64,000 nucleotides of DNA, from the NCBI RefSeq assembly GCF_035046485.1, contig NC_085138.1:91929266-91993265 (forward strand), in the 5' to 3' direction. Of this stretch, positions 53,436 to 64,000 are shown in pieces. The DNA is from Aedes albopictus. Its lineage: Eukaryota > Arthropoda > Insecta > Diptera > Culicidae. Both the position numbers and the translations under genes were made by a program. Every line of letters begins with the position of its first letter. Positions within the stretch are counted from its first letter, which is position 1. Under the pieces are notes generated by a model. That model was not told the DNA's origin. It did not search any database and saw nothing but the letters and a program-made list of their open reading frames with translations.

Positions 53436-54937
53436 GCAAAAATATACCTCAAAACAAAATGCGAAAAAAAAATAATCCTACAGATTACCAGTATCTACGA
53501 GCTGAAATTGCCACGAATTTAGCACCAAATAGACAACAAGAATCACTAAAGTAAGCTTTAAACCTATAACGTATACACTTAACCTAACTTAACTTAATTT
53601 TTTCTCAGGAATTTTATAACTTTCGTCCATTGAAATATAAGAATTCGGAAGGAAGTTCATGGAATTTTGATTTATTATCGTTGCGATCAACATGCTATAA
53701 AATTCTCATCATGGTAGATAATGTGAACCCAAGTGGATCAAATAACATTTCGATTAAGCGTTACAGTTCTGAATAAGGGATGTTTTCTTCCTGTACGTTC
53801 CGAAATCTCAAAGGTTCTGCACATATCTCTGACTCTTGGACCAGATAGGAGCAACTGAGGGACGCCAAATGAAGATCGACTCCAGTGAATCAAATAGCAC
53901 TTAAAATTAAATACTCCGTCCACCAATTGTCCTATATCCTTTCGAAAAACACTTTCCGATTACGTTCCGATTATGGACGCGCCTCCGGCCGGCAATCAAT
54001 GGCATCCAATCAATTCCTCCAACAACGTTCGCTCGAGCCGTTGCTGGCGATGGGCGTCGATACGGAAATAACTGCCATGAAAGGATGTGCTAATAAAAAT
54101 AATTACTTTTTGCTCTCCGGTCCAATTATCTGGATCTCCATATCGGTATGGCCAAGGCCAATGCAGTGCCGTCCGACGAGACCGTTCGGTCCGTTTTCGA
54201 TTGAAGTTGCTTTCCAGTGCCACGCATTGGATCGATTTTTGCTCGAATTACCAGCAATGTCGGTTGGCGCGATAGCGGCGTCGGTGATGGTGATGATGAT
54301 AATAATAATAACGATAATAATCTATCAAACAGGATGTTGGAGGGAAACACAGTATAATCAAAACTAGGTGCACAGCGCTGGCACGATTATTGGCATCCAT
54401 CCTGAACATCCACAATTTCCCGAGAAAAGCTTGATGGTCGTTAGTACGGAGAGTTGGTCATCGGAGAGCTATCCGGGTGGATGTTGAATTTGCACATTTC
54501 AATGAGTATGAAGTTCCCGTGAAAGGAATGTATTGAAAGAAACAGTTTTAGGATTATCTGCCAAAGCTATTCTATAAAACAAGTTTCTCTTGAAGCTTCT
54601 TCAACAATAACACTAGAGTAACTGGTAGGGAGAGTGGCGTAATGTTCCGACTTTGACAGGTCTCCTGCACGTTTGGAAAGTAAAATTTGTATGAGTTTGA
54701 CGTATGATCGCTGCTCCAATTTTGATATTGGCTAGGGTGGCGTAAAGTTACACTACATTTTTTTAAGAATGGGGTAGCTCTACACCCCATGGCAAGTGTC
54801 GTTGGTCTTCAGCGTTTATTCTTGCACTTCGCCGGATGCCTCATGTCCTGTTTGGTTTCAAAGACTATTCATAAATTAGCTTTCATATCATATAAAATTA
54901 TATTGTTAACATCAGCAATTTTCTTAAAAAATCAGGT
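53436..54937. other. Unassigned, largely non-repetitive sequence
   Basis: 53980-54300 has balanced composition and a 160-codon frame (53885-54367) ending in a GATGATAATAATAAT microsatellite that encodes Met/Ile. No domain, splice signal or codon evidence convinces me. It may be unique host DNA, such as an intron or an exon fragment. Confidence 0.3.
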
Positions 54938-57630
54938 TGAATAAGGGAGGAATTTCTTCAGAATTATCTACAGGCACTCCTCCAGAAATTGTTTCAAAAA
55001 CTGTTCCATAAATTCTTCCAGGATTTTTTGCCAGGAAATCTTCGAGAGATTGCTTCAAAAATTCGTTCACGTATTTCTTCAAAAAGTGCATAAGTTCAGG
55101 AATTTCTCTGTAACCTGCTTGAAATTTATCCGGCATTTTCTGTGAGAATAACTCTGAGAATTTCTCTAATGATTCGTTAAGGAATTCATTCATAAATATC
55201 TCCTATGAATTTCCACAGGAAATCATTCAGGAAGGGTCTCTAAAGTTTTTTTTTCCTAGGAACCTTTAGCATAAGCTTTTTATGTCTTTGCTCCAAGAAT
55301 TTTTCCATAAATTCCTCCAAAAAATTTAGTATTTCTCCTGGAGTTTTCTTTGAAATCACTCAATATTGTTTTCTTCAAAGGATTTTCCGAGGGCTTTTTG
55401 CAATTATTCATCCAAGGAGTTCTTTAGAAATTACATCAGGGATTCCTTCAGAATTTCCCAGGGATTTCTTCAATTCTTCCTCTAGATATTCATGCAAGTG
55501 TACTTCTTGAGATTCCACAGGGATTCCACTGAAGATATCTTCAAATATTCCTTCAGGAATTCCTTCAGAAGTTCCTGCTCGGATTCTATCTGAAATTCCT
55601 TTGAAAGTATCTTCAGAGGCTTCTTCCGAATTTTAGAGATTTCTTCCTGAATTTTCCCAAAAGTTTTTTCATTGAATTTTTCAGAAACTCCTCTGAAAAT
55701 GTCTTTAAAATTCGTGAAATCCCTTTGGAAATTTTACCAATGATACCTCCAAGAATTCCTTGAAAAAATCCTTGAAAAATTCTAGCAGAAATCCTTATAA
55801 ATTGGTTCTGTGGTTACATCGGATTTTTTTTTCAGATATTCCTTCGGGATTTGCTCGGAAATTCTCATAAAAATTGGAAGAATTCTTGAAATTGTCTCTG
55901 AAGGAATTTCAAAAAAAAAATCCTGGAGAATTGTCTGAAGGAATTCCTTAAAAAACTTTTGATGACACCTTTATAAATTCATAGAAGAAATTCGTTAACA
56001 TTTTCTGGGGGATTCTTGGACAATTTCCAAAGTTATTTGAGAAAGAATTCTTGGATGAGACTTGACCAGTCATATGTGACCTCAACGATTAAACCGAGCA
56101 CAGCAATCGGCCAATGAGGCCAGCGAGGTTGCGACATCAGCGGCGAAAACATCCGGCTTTAAAAGGACCACAATTCCTAGAAGAAAGAAAAAGGAAAAAT
56201 TTCTTGAACAATTTCTGGAGAAATTCCGGGATTCTGAAGGAAACTGTGCAAACATTTCTACAGAAAAAAAATGCAAGCAATGTAAAGAAATAGAATAAAT
56301 CCTGAAGGATTTTTTGGAGAATCACCAGAAAATGAAATTCTTGAAGGAAGCTTCGAAAGAATGCTTGGAAGAACTGGAGAACTCTTTGCAGGTATTAATG
56401 GAAGAGTTCCTTGAAATAGATTTTTTTTTTCAAAAAAATAGCTGAGAGAATCTTTGAAGAAGTTCTAGACAATTTCTTGAATTGTCCCAGAAATCTCCCA
56501 GAAATTTTTCCAGGTTATTCTTCGAAAATTCCTCCAGCAATTACTCCAGAGATGCTTCCGCGAATTCCGTCTGGGATTTCTCCAGGAATTCCTTCAAAAA
56601 TTTCTCACGTAATATCCATAAATTACTTATATAGGAACTCCTTCAGAAATTAAACCACGGATACTCCCAGAAATTCCTTGAGAAATTTCTCTATGGATTC
56701 CTCCCAAAAATCATGAAGAAATTCCTTCAGAAAGTTTTTCATCCTAAATCATTCTTCCAAGAATTTCTCCAAGAAATACTCCAGAAATCACTCCACAAAT
56801 ACCTCCAAGAATCCTCCAAGGAATCCCTCCAGAAAGTTCTCCAGAAATTTATTAAGGATTCCTCCAGAAATTTCTCTAGGGTTCTCCAGCAATTCTACTG
56901 AACATTCTTCTAGGAATTCCTTCTGGAATGTCTTCAGGAATAACATAAGGAATAACTCCAGGAATTACTCCATAAAGTCCAACAGACATTCCTCCACAAA
57001 TTTCTTCAAAAAAATGCTCCAGGGATTCCTGCAAGAGCTCTTATTGGAATTGCTCCAAGAATACCTCCAGGGATTTCTTAAGAATTTTCTCAAGAAATTT
57101 CTCCACAAAATTCTCCAGAAATAACTTGAAAAATTTGTATAGCAATTCTTCCAGCAATTACTTTTGGTATTTCTCCAGAAAAAGCTCCAAGCATTCGTCC
57201 AGATATTTCCATAAAAAATCTGTAAGAATCCATCCAAGAATTCCTTCAGGAATTTCTTCAGAAACTCCTTCCAAACTTCTGCCAAACATTTTCTCCACGA
57301 TCCCCTCCAGGAATCTCTCCAGGAATACATCTGAAAAATTCCTCCAAGATCCACCGGGAAATTCTCTAGAAATTATTCCTGGCATTACTCAAACAATTTC
57401 TCCGGGAATTCGAAAATAACTCCATGAATTTATCTCGGGATTACTCCAAGAATTCCTCCGGTTTTTTTTTTCAAGAAAATACTCCAGAAAATCCCAGGAA
57501 GAATTCCTACAGAAATTTGCCCAAATTTTCTTATAAATTCTCTTAGGAATACCTCCAGGGATTTTTTAATAAACATCTACAGGAATTCTTCCAGGAAATT
57601 CTTCAAAAAGTCCTCCAGAAATCCCCGGAA
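54938..57630. repeat. GAATTCC minisatellite, decayed, polarity alternating
   Basis: Words CAGGAATTCCTCCAGAAATT and TCTTCCAGAATTTCTC recur every 24-30 bp. Polarity is pyrimidine-rich at 54940-55730, purine-rich at about 55750-56480, pyrimidine-rich again to 57630. A GC-richer insert without the motif lies at 56060-56178 (GGCCAATGAGGCCAGCGAGG). No gene. Confidence 0.65.
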
Positions 57631-59385
57631 CAATTACTGGAGTAATTCCTGGAGGAATTTCTGTATGATTCCCTAGAGTTATTCATGTAGGAATTCCTGC
57701 AGTTATTCCCGAAATATCTCCCGGAGGAATTCCTCGAGGAATTTCTGGAATATATCTGGTATAAACTCCTGGACTATTTCCCGGAACGATTCCTGGAGGA
57801 ATTCCAGGAGTATTTGCTGAAAGAATTTCTGGAATATATCTTTGAGTATATTCCTTGAGAAATGACTGATGGAATTTCAGGAAGATTTTCTGGAGGATTT
57901 CATGGGGGAATTCATTAAAGGGTTCTGGAGGAATCTTTGGAGGAATCTCTAGAGAATATCTTGGAGCTTTTACGGGAAGAATATATGCAGGCATCTTTGA
58001 GGGAATTAGTTGAGGAATTCCTGAAGGAGTTCCATGAAGAATTCCATGCGGAAGCCTTGGAAGAATCCCTTGACGAACTTCTTGAGAAATTTCTGAAGGA
58101 ATTTTTGAATGAAATTGTGTTGGAATTCCTAAAGCAATTTCTGCTTGTATCCTTTGCGGAATTCATGGACGAATCCCATAGGAATGCATGGATAATTCCC
58201 CGAGGATTCACTGCAGGATTCCCTGAAGGAATTCCTGGATTAAACTTTGAAAGAAATTCCCGGACGAACACCCTGAGAAATTGCTGAAGGAATCCTAGGT
58301 GGAATTTCTGGTGGAATCCCTGTAGGGTTTACTGGCGGAATTCCGGGATGAATCCATGCAGGATTTCATGGAGAAAACCCTGGAAAAAATCCAAGAGTAA
58401 TCCCTGGATAAATTCTTGGTTGAATAGTGGAAGAATCTCTGGAGGCATCCCTAGAAGAATTCGTGGTGGATTTCCTTGCATTATTCCAAAATGAATCCCT
58501 TGAGGAATTTTAGGAGGAATACTTATAAGGAATTCCTGGAAGAACCTCTGCAGGAATTGAAGGAGGACTTGCGGGAGCAATTTCTGGTGGACACCGTTGA
58601 TGAATTCCTAGAATTAGAAGTTATTGCTGAAGAAAGTCTTGGAGGTATTACTGGAGGAATTTCTGGAGGAATCTTAAAAAAAAATCCAGGAGAAATTTCT
58701 GGATTAACCCTCGGAAAAATTACCTGAAGGAGTTTTCAGGAAAAGGAGAAATTCCGGGAAACTCCTGGAGGAATTTCCGAGGAACTCCTGCAGGATTTTT
58801 TGAAAGTTTCTTGGAGTAATTTCTCGTGAACTCCTGCAGATATTCCAGAATAGCTCCTGAAAAAACCCCGAAAACAATCCCAAGAAACTCGTGAAGGATT
58901 TCACGGAAAGTCGTGAAGAAGTGCCTTAAGAACTCGTAGAGATATTTTCAGAGAACATCACGATGAATTACCGAGGAACTCCAGAACGAATTCTTGGGTA
59001 GTTTCCGAGGAGCTTTTGGCGGAATTTCTGAGAAACTTCTGGTCCTTTAGTTATATTCGGAAAAATCTTGCATTTTCCAAACATGCATTATGGCTCAAGA
59101 ACTTCTTGGTGAACTCCTGGAGCAGAAGTCCTTGAGGGATTTTCCAGAGTATTAATGCAGTGAGAGATTTCTCTAGGTGTTTTTGCATTTATCTTACAGA
59201 AACAGATGTCCTCTAAGGATTTGTCCAGAAGTTCCGTTAGGGATCTCCATTAGTTTCAGGAGGATTTATAGATGCATTTTTAACAGTAGGATCCAACGAA
59301 ACCTACAGGAGAATTCAGGGATTGCTTTAGAAGTTCATCCAGAGATTCCTACGGATATTAATTTAGAGATCCGTGTAAACACGGT
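57631..59385. repeat. GAATTCC minisatellite, inverted polarity block
   Basis: From 57631 the motif reads GGAGGAATTCCTGAAGGAATT, the reverse complement of the block before it. It carries on to about 58990, after which it decays. Frames such as FHEEFHAEALEESLDELLEKF are repeat by-products. Confidence 0.7.
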
Positions 59386-59404
59386 CAAGCTTCCAATATC
59401 TTGA

Positions 59405-60590
59405 TAGCCAAATGGCTGCCGATGGCAGCACCAAGATCTACAAGGTGCACGGATCAAGAAGGCGAGGAGCGCTTTTGCGAGTTTAAGAAATGTATGGAAA
59501 AACAACCAGTCGACGCACCAAAATCCAATTTTTTAACTCGAACGTGAAATCTGTGCTGATATACATACAGTATGCGGCAGGAAAAAATGCGAAAGTGTTT
59601 TTCAACTTCAAACCTCATTTTCGTCCATTTGACATTAAACAATCTATGTTTCAACGTTCCATGATCTATAATAGGCTAGTTTTCTGAAAAGTTAATTAAA
59701 AAATTTCCCATTTTGGTCACTAACCTTTACAGGGCGGCGCCTGAAGATGAAGACAACCAGAATTTTCAAACCGCAGAAAATCGCACAGGTCGCTAAATTT
59801 CGCATCTGATAAAACAAAAATTTTGATTTTCTCTACAATATCATCAAATATATGTACTTATTTCATCTGCTATGTTAAACTACATGGCTCTGGATCAGTG
59901 TGGTCTGGTTGTTCATCGAATTTGAGCTAATTTTGTTACTGTTATAGTCATTTTGTTTAATGACCATTGGGCGCGCAGTTTATTGATATCCGCAAATTAG
60001 GCCTACATTATCACATGTTAAACATCAAATGTGTTCATTTTTATTTTTCAGTGCTAGAATATAGACATTGACTGATACACTGTCATGAAAAAATAGTCAT
60101 ATATATCCCATATTTAGCGTGTAATAGTGCCTTGAACTTTTCGCATTTTTTCCTGCCGCACCCTGTACGTCAGTGAAGCCTGGTGTGTATCAGCGGAGAA
60201 CACGCAACGGCTGCAGGTCTTCATCATTAGATGCCTGCGGTATATAATTCGTGCATGGTGGCCTCACAATTGGATCTCCAACGTGGAGCTCCATCGTCGA
60301 TGTCATCAAAAGCCGATAGCGACAGAAATTCGACAGCGAAAGTAATGGTGGGTCGGCCACTCTCTACGCAGGGGCGGGAATGAAATCTGCAAACAAGTGT
60401 TAGCAGGACATCGCAGCAGAGGCAGACCCAGAGGCTCATGGCGGCGCAGCCTCAATAACGAAATCAAGCAAGTCGACAGAAATTTGACCTGGCCACAGGT
60501 CAAGGCGATGGCTGGTAATCGCCCAGGATGGAAATCTTTCAATTCGGCTCTCTGCACCACCGTGGGTGCCCAGGACTGAAAGTCAGTAAG
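59405..60590 (+). mobile_element. LINE 3'-end fragment 1 (RT C-terminus), interrupted
   Basis: Frames read KKARSAFASLRNVWKNNQ, IQFFNSNVKSVLIY, a gap at 59568-60165, then WCVSAENTQRLQVFIIRCLR, RGGNEICKQ, GRPRGSWRRSLNNEIKQ and RPGWKSFNSALCTT before a stop near 60578. It ends AGTCAGTAAGTAAGTA. This is the terminal part of a non-LTR reverse transcriptase of another family than LINE A-C. The 3' TAAG repeats are the insertion tail. Confidence 0.8.
59568..60165. mobile_element. 598-bp TA-flanked MITE inside LINE fragment 1
   Basis: Ends CAGTATGCGGCAGGAAAAAA and TTTTTTCCTGCCGCACCCTG are inverted. TA flanks both (59566-59567 and 60166-60167). The interior is AT-rich with no transposase frame. Fits a Tc1/mariner-type non-autonomous element. 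Confidence 0.83.
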
Positions 60591-60594
60591 TAAG

Positions 60595-61480
60595 TATCCT
60601 TCCAGGAATTCTACAGGGATCGCTCAAGGAGTTACGTAAAAGATTTCTCCAGAAATACCATCTGAAATTCTCACAGGAGTTTCTTTAAGAGTTTCTTTAG
60701 GACTCTAATCAGGAATATCCCCAGGATTTTCTCATGGAGTTCCTCCAAGAATTCCTCCAAGATTGGCTTCAGTTAATTTTCCAGGTTTTTGTTCTGAAAT
60801 TCCTCCAGAAATTCTTTCTTACGAAGATTCCCCTGAGATTCTTTCAAGGGTTTCTCCTGGAAATCTTTCGAGGATTCTTTCTGGAAAGCCTCGGGAATTC
60901 CTCTTGAAAATTCTTTGGGGATTCTTCCTGGAAATCATTTGTGTATTTCTTCTGGATTTCCTTCGGGGATTACTCCTGGAAATTTTCCGGGGATTTTTCT
61001 GGAATACTTTCTGAGTTTTCTTCTGTTATTCCTTCAGAGATGTCTCCTGGGATTCCTTCAGGGATTGCTGTTGCAAATCTTTCAGCTATTTCTCCTGAAA
61101 ATCCTTCTAAGTTTTCTTCTGGAAATCTTTTAGGGATTCCTCGTGGAATTTCTTCGAGGATTCCTCCTGGAGTTCCTTGAAGAATTCTATTGGAATACCT
61201 CTATAATTCCATTCAGAGATTTTTTTTTGAGAATCCGATAGTTTAGAAACATCACCAGGGACCCCCTTCCCTATTTTTCCAAGAATTTGTTTTTGAATTT
61301 CATAAAGGATTTCTTCAGGAACACTTTCACTGATTTTTTCGCAAGTTCCCTTATGGATTCTTTTGAAAGAATTCCCTAATAATTCTTCAGAAATGCCTTC
61401 AGAGATATTTCTTCCAGAAGTTCTACAAGAGTTCTTTCAGGAACTGCTCTAACAATTCTTTCAAAAATGTGTCCGAGGTT
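60595..61480. repeat. GAATTCC minisatellite, separate block
   Basis: Pyrimidine-rich polarity with CCTCCAAGAATTCCTCC, GGGATTACTCCTGGAAATT and related words. It lies between the two LINE fragments. Confidence 0.7.
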
Positions 61481-61639
61481 CCTCCTTGCGATGAGTGAAA
61501 GCTATACAGAGATTGAACACTCTTTGAACAAAAAGAAACACTTGAAAAAGATAGTTTTCAGTCTCGATTGATGATGTTCTTAGGAAGCAGCACTAAATTC
61601 ATTTCCAGAGGGGCATACCAGTTGGCTTAAGCACCAAAA

Positions 61640-62376
61640 TCGACATAGGTGCACGGATCAAGTAGGCTAGGACTGCTTTTGCGAAATTAAAAATTGTACG
61701 GAAAAACAGTCAGATTAGTCGACGCACAAAAAGCTGAATTTTCAACTCAAACGTGAAATATGTTTTGCTGTACTCCAGCAAAACCTGGTGTGTATCAGTG
61801 GAGAAAACTTCACGCCTGCTAGTCTTCATCAAAAGATGCGTGCGGTAAATAATTCGTGTATGATGACCTCACAATAGGCTCCTAAAGTCCTGTCGGGATT
61901 CTTGTTTTAAACCACAATATATGGTTCAACAGTACATATTTACTAATTTTTTGACGTTTTTATTAACCATAGTTGAAAATATATAATTTTTATTTTTTTA
62001 GCCTTTTGTCTCGTCCCTAGCTTATAACACATACTTTGAGTGATTTTTTTCACCGTGTATGTCAGATAGGAACATTTTTGAAATCCCAGTGCGAAAAATG
62101 TCGAGCTCAGTCACACAAGGTTGACCTCAAATGTCAAAGTAGAACTATTTACCATTTTTCTTATTTCGAATTTTCTCATTATTCCTTTGTTTTTCAAGTT
62201 CGAGTAAAGTACAATTCCGATTAGAATACCATGCTTGATCGTATTATTCAATATAAGCGAGATTTCGTCTTTAATTTTAGGACCCTATTCATCTCCAACG
62301 TGGAGAGGCAATCGTATAGGATGGAGTTCTTTCAATTCGGCCCTCTGCACTATCATGGGGGCTCAGAATCAAAAGT
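61640..62376 (+). mobile_element. LINE 3'-end fragment 2, interrupted at another site
   Basis: GTGCACGGATCAAGTAGGCT, CAGTCAGATTAGTCGACGCA and TGGTGTGTATCAGTGGAGAA match fragment 1. The fragment is more decayed. After 62285 it resumes at ATCTCCAACGTGGAGAGGCA and ends at CTCAGAATCAAAAGTAAGTG. A segment present in fragment 1 (60290-60520) is deleted. Confidence 0.72.
61877..62285. mobile_element. 409-bp TA-flanked MITE inside LINE fragment 2
   Basis: GGCTCCTAAAG at the left and TTTAGGACCC at the right are inverted, with TA on both sides (61875-61876 and 62286-62287). Fragment 1 shows the uninterrupted site near 60268-60275. Confidence 0.72.
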
Positions 62377-62397
62377 AAGTGCCAGTATAGGGGACGT

Positions 62398-62628
62398 TCA
62401 ATTATGAAAACTTTGAGTAACTAGCTCTGGTTTATCTTGACAGCACTGATTGACAGTGGCAAGCTTGTACCGAAGAACTTCATACGATTCAAAAGCGGCA
62501 ATCTCTAGACCATCACGATCGTCTGATTTTAGATCGTAGGAACTGAACTGATTTTCATGAACAATCGCCGGTTTCGGCAATATTACAACAGTTGTTGATT
62601 TGTATTCAAACAGTTCAGGTAAAACCAA
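62398..62628 (-). CDS. Possible host exon or ORF, unrecognised
   Basis: A 76-codon frame with ordinary codon use and protein-like composition (PKPAIVHENQFSSYDLKSDD and DGLEIAAFESYEVLRYKL). No repeat relation or motif is known to me. No clear splice acceptor can be fixed before it. It could be the last exon of a gene read on the - strand, or chance. Confidence 0.25.
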   Translation of the reverse strand: MVLPELFEYKSTTVVILPKPAIVHENQFSSYDLKSDDRDGLEIAAFESYEVLRYKLATVNQCCQDKPELVTQSFHN

Positions 62629-63485
62629 TTAACAATTCCTGACTAATCTTCACTTGTGTGATGATTTCTGTCACACAACACTTTCGAACGTATATCACAA
62701 GTCTCCATCAGAAGAAACATCCATTGATCATAATTCATCCACCGTCGTACGCCTCGTAATGGATACGACTAAACCGAACGAGCTCTGCATAAATCCACTT
62801 AATTGAATGTCCTACCGCTATGGCACTATCTGACATAGTGTAGTTTCTGCTGTTCGACTGCAATCTGAGAAGGACACATAAGGATGCTAGCTCATTTGTT
62901 TGATTGCAAATGTAATTCAATCTACAACACCAATCATACCCGAAGGCGGTGCTGTCTAACGACAGCAGTTTAAAACGACGTTGTCCTTGAGGACAACGAC
63001 AATTCCGAAGAGCTGACAGAGGCGTCCAAGTTCTGATCTGACCACTCCGGGGCACATAAAGGGTGACAAATCTGCTGCTGCTGTTGTTTACATGTGTGTT
63101 TTAATGTATTTATAGCTTCCGGCCAGCGATAGATGGGAAGGGCGTGAACAAGAGTATGGATAAGATTGCTCGGTTCAGATTAGTATCATTATTGGCAATT
63201 CCCCTAAATGAGTTAGATTGAATTGGTGTCGATAATCTCGATTACTGTCGGATTAGCTCATTAGACGGGCATTGCTATGCCGAAGGGAACAAAGGGACAA
63301 TCGATGTGGAAGATTGAATGAAGCTGAAAGGGGTGTAATTTATTGCCGATGTCTAGGTATGCTAGAAGTTCGACGCTATGGTGGAACGAGGCTGCTAACA
63401 GTTTTGATTTATGGTTTTTGTCAAGGGAGTCCGTTAAATCTATAAACCAAACGTTCAAAAGTTTGCTGCAAGTTTGGGTCACAAT
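62629..63485. other. Unassigned sequence
   Basis: Balanced composition. A 106-codon frame on - at 62735-63055 has no recognised motif. No terminal repeats seen. Confidence 0.3.
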
Positions 63486-63932
63486 TCTTCTTCTTATTTG
63501 TGGCGCTTTGTTCCCACTGGAACTTGACCTGCCTCGCTTCAACTTAGTGTTCTTTGAGCATTTCCATAGTTATTAATTGATGGGCCTCCTTTGACTGCCA
63601 TCGCATGAATTTGTATATTGTGAGGCTAGTACAATGATACACTATGCCCAGGGGTGGAGCGGACCTGGTGTGATTGTTAGAGCACTTGACTATCACGCCG
63701 AGGACATCGGATCGAATCCCACTCCCGACAAACTCACAAAATGTGGGTTCTTCCTTCGGAAGGGAAGTAAAGCGTGGGTGTCGAGATGAACTAGCCTTGG
63801 GCTAAAAATCTCGTTAATACAGATAAAAAACCCATGCCCAGGGAGTCGAGAAAATTTTCCCGACCGGAACGGGGATCGAACCCTGCGTCTCCGGATTGGC
63901 GATCCATGCCCACTGGGCTCCCTGGAGACCCC
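63486..63932 (-). mobile_element. Feilai-related SINE, split by another SINE
   Basis: On the - strand: GGGGTCTCCAGGGAGCCCAG, ATCGCCAATCCGG, B-box GGTTCGATCCCC, GTTCCGGTCGGGAAAATTTT, then after the insertion TGTATCATTGTACTAGCCTC and a 3' part with GAACACTAAGTTGAAGCGAG and an AAG-rich tail at 63486. It is a variant of the Feilai family distinct from the copy at 36317-36607. Confidence 0.87.
63654..63833 (+). mobile_element. tRNA-derived SINE, second family, copy 2, nested
   Basis: 180 bp with GGACCTGGTGTGATTGTTAG, B-box GGATCGAATCCC and tail CTCGTTAATACAGATAAAAA, as in 50651-50836. It is flanked by a perfect 10-bp duplication ATGCCCAGGG (63644-63653 and 63834-63843) of the host SINE. Confidence 0.92.
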
Positions 63933-64000
63933 TGGGCCATAATTACCTATTATATAGAGTGATCTAGGGTATTATCGGCAGGTATGTTCTCTTCGTCATG

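Noticed and set aside
53885..54367. 160-codon protein with a hydrophobic C-terminus
   Set aside because: The hydrophobic run comes from a GAT/AAT microsatellite. The rest shows no domain, and the other strand is equally open.
57937..58287. Acidic coiled-coil-like frame EESLDELLEKFLKEF
   Set aside because: Translation of the inverted minisatellite block; composition follows the repeat.

Overview
The window is nuclear DNA of a mosquito, most likely genus Aedes. The main evidence is several copies of a tRNA-derived SINE that I recognise as the Aedes Feilai type (near-complete at 26985-27268 and 36317-36607). Supporting evidence is non-LTR retrotransposons of RTE-like and LOA/Lian-like type, a BEL/Pao element, many small inverted-repeat elements (MITEs) and the low gene density. 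Family names come from memory; no database was searched. Nothing looks bacterial or viral.

Only one long intact gene is visible. It lies at 9571-11580 on the + strand and is an uninterrupted 669-codon reading frame. Its N-terminus resembles a PD-(D/E)XK nuclease of the kind found in bacterial Cap4/DUF4297 immune effectors (FDD, then QCK, then a TNR segment). A linker follows, then seven ankyrin repeats. This is the most interesting protein in the window. A second candidate system lies at 3486-5449. It consists of four related tandem units with CCAAT and TATATAAG boxes, a homologously placed small ORF and a 3' hairpin like that of replication-dependent histone mRNAs. I cannot identify its product.

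Layout: 0-3 kb holds foldback and MITE elements, including a 1.4-kb foldback with a hAT-type MITE in each arm. 3.5-5.5 kb holds the tandem hairpin units. 5.5-9.3 kb is AT-rich and repetitive. 9.3-12.1 kb is the nuclease-ankyrin gene. 12.1-16.1 kb is a degenerate GAATTCC-type minisatellite. 17-18.7 kb is a long interspersed repeat. 18.9-19.7 kb is nested MITEs. 20.3-23.6 kb is RTE-like LINE A on the - strand. 23.6-28.6 kb is a minisatellite bracketed by GC-rich inverted ends. 28.6-31 kb is mostly unassigned. 31.2-35.4 kb is a LOA-type LINE on the - strand, split by two MITEs. 36.3-36.6 kb is a Feilai SINE with a perfect 13-bp target duplication. 37.6-40.6 kb is RTE-like LINE B on the - strand. 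40.8-43 kb is MITEs and foldbacks. 43.2-45.2 kb is LINE C on the + strand, interrupted by a hAT-type MITE. 45.7-50.5 kb is a decayed BEL/Pao element. 50.8-53.4 kb is a second copy of the long repeat, with about ten 150-bp internal units. 54.9-61.5 kb is minisatellite with strand-polarity switches and a LINE 3' fragment. 61.6-62.4 kb is a second LINE 3' fragment. 63.5-63.9 kb is a SINE inside a SINE.

Apart from the nuclease-ankyrin gene and the small units, nearly all protein-like sequence is transposon remnant. Many insertions carry target-site duplications (TSDs), so the order of insertion can be read in several places.
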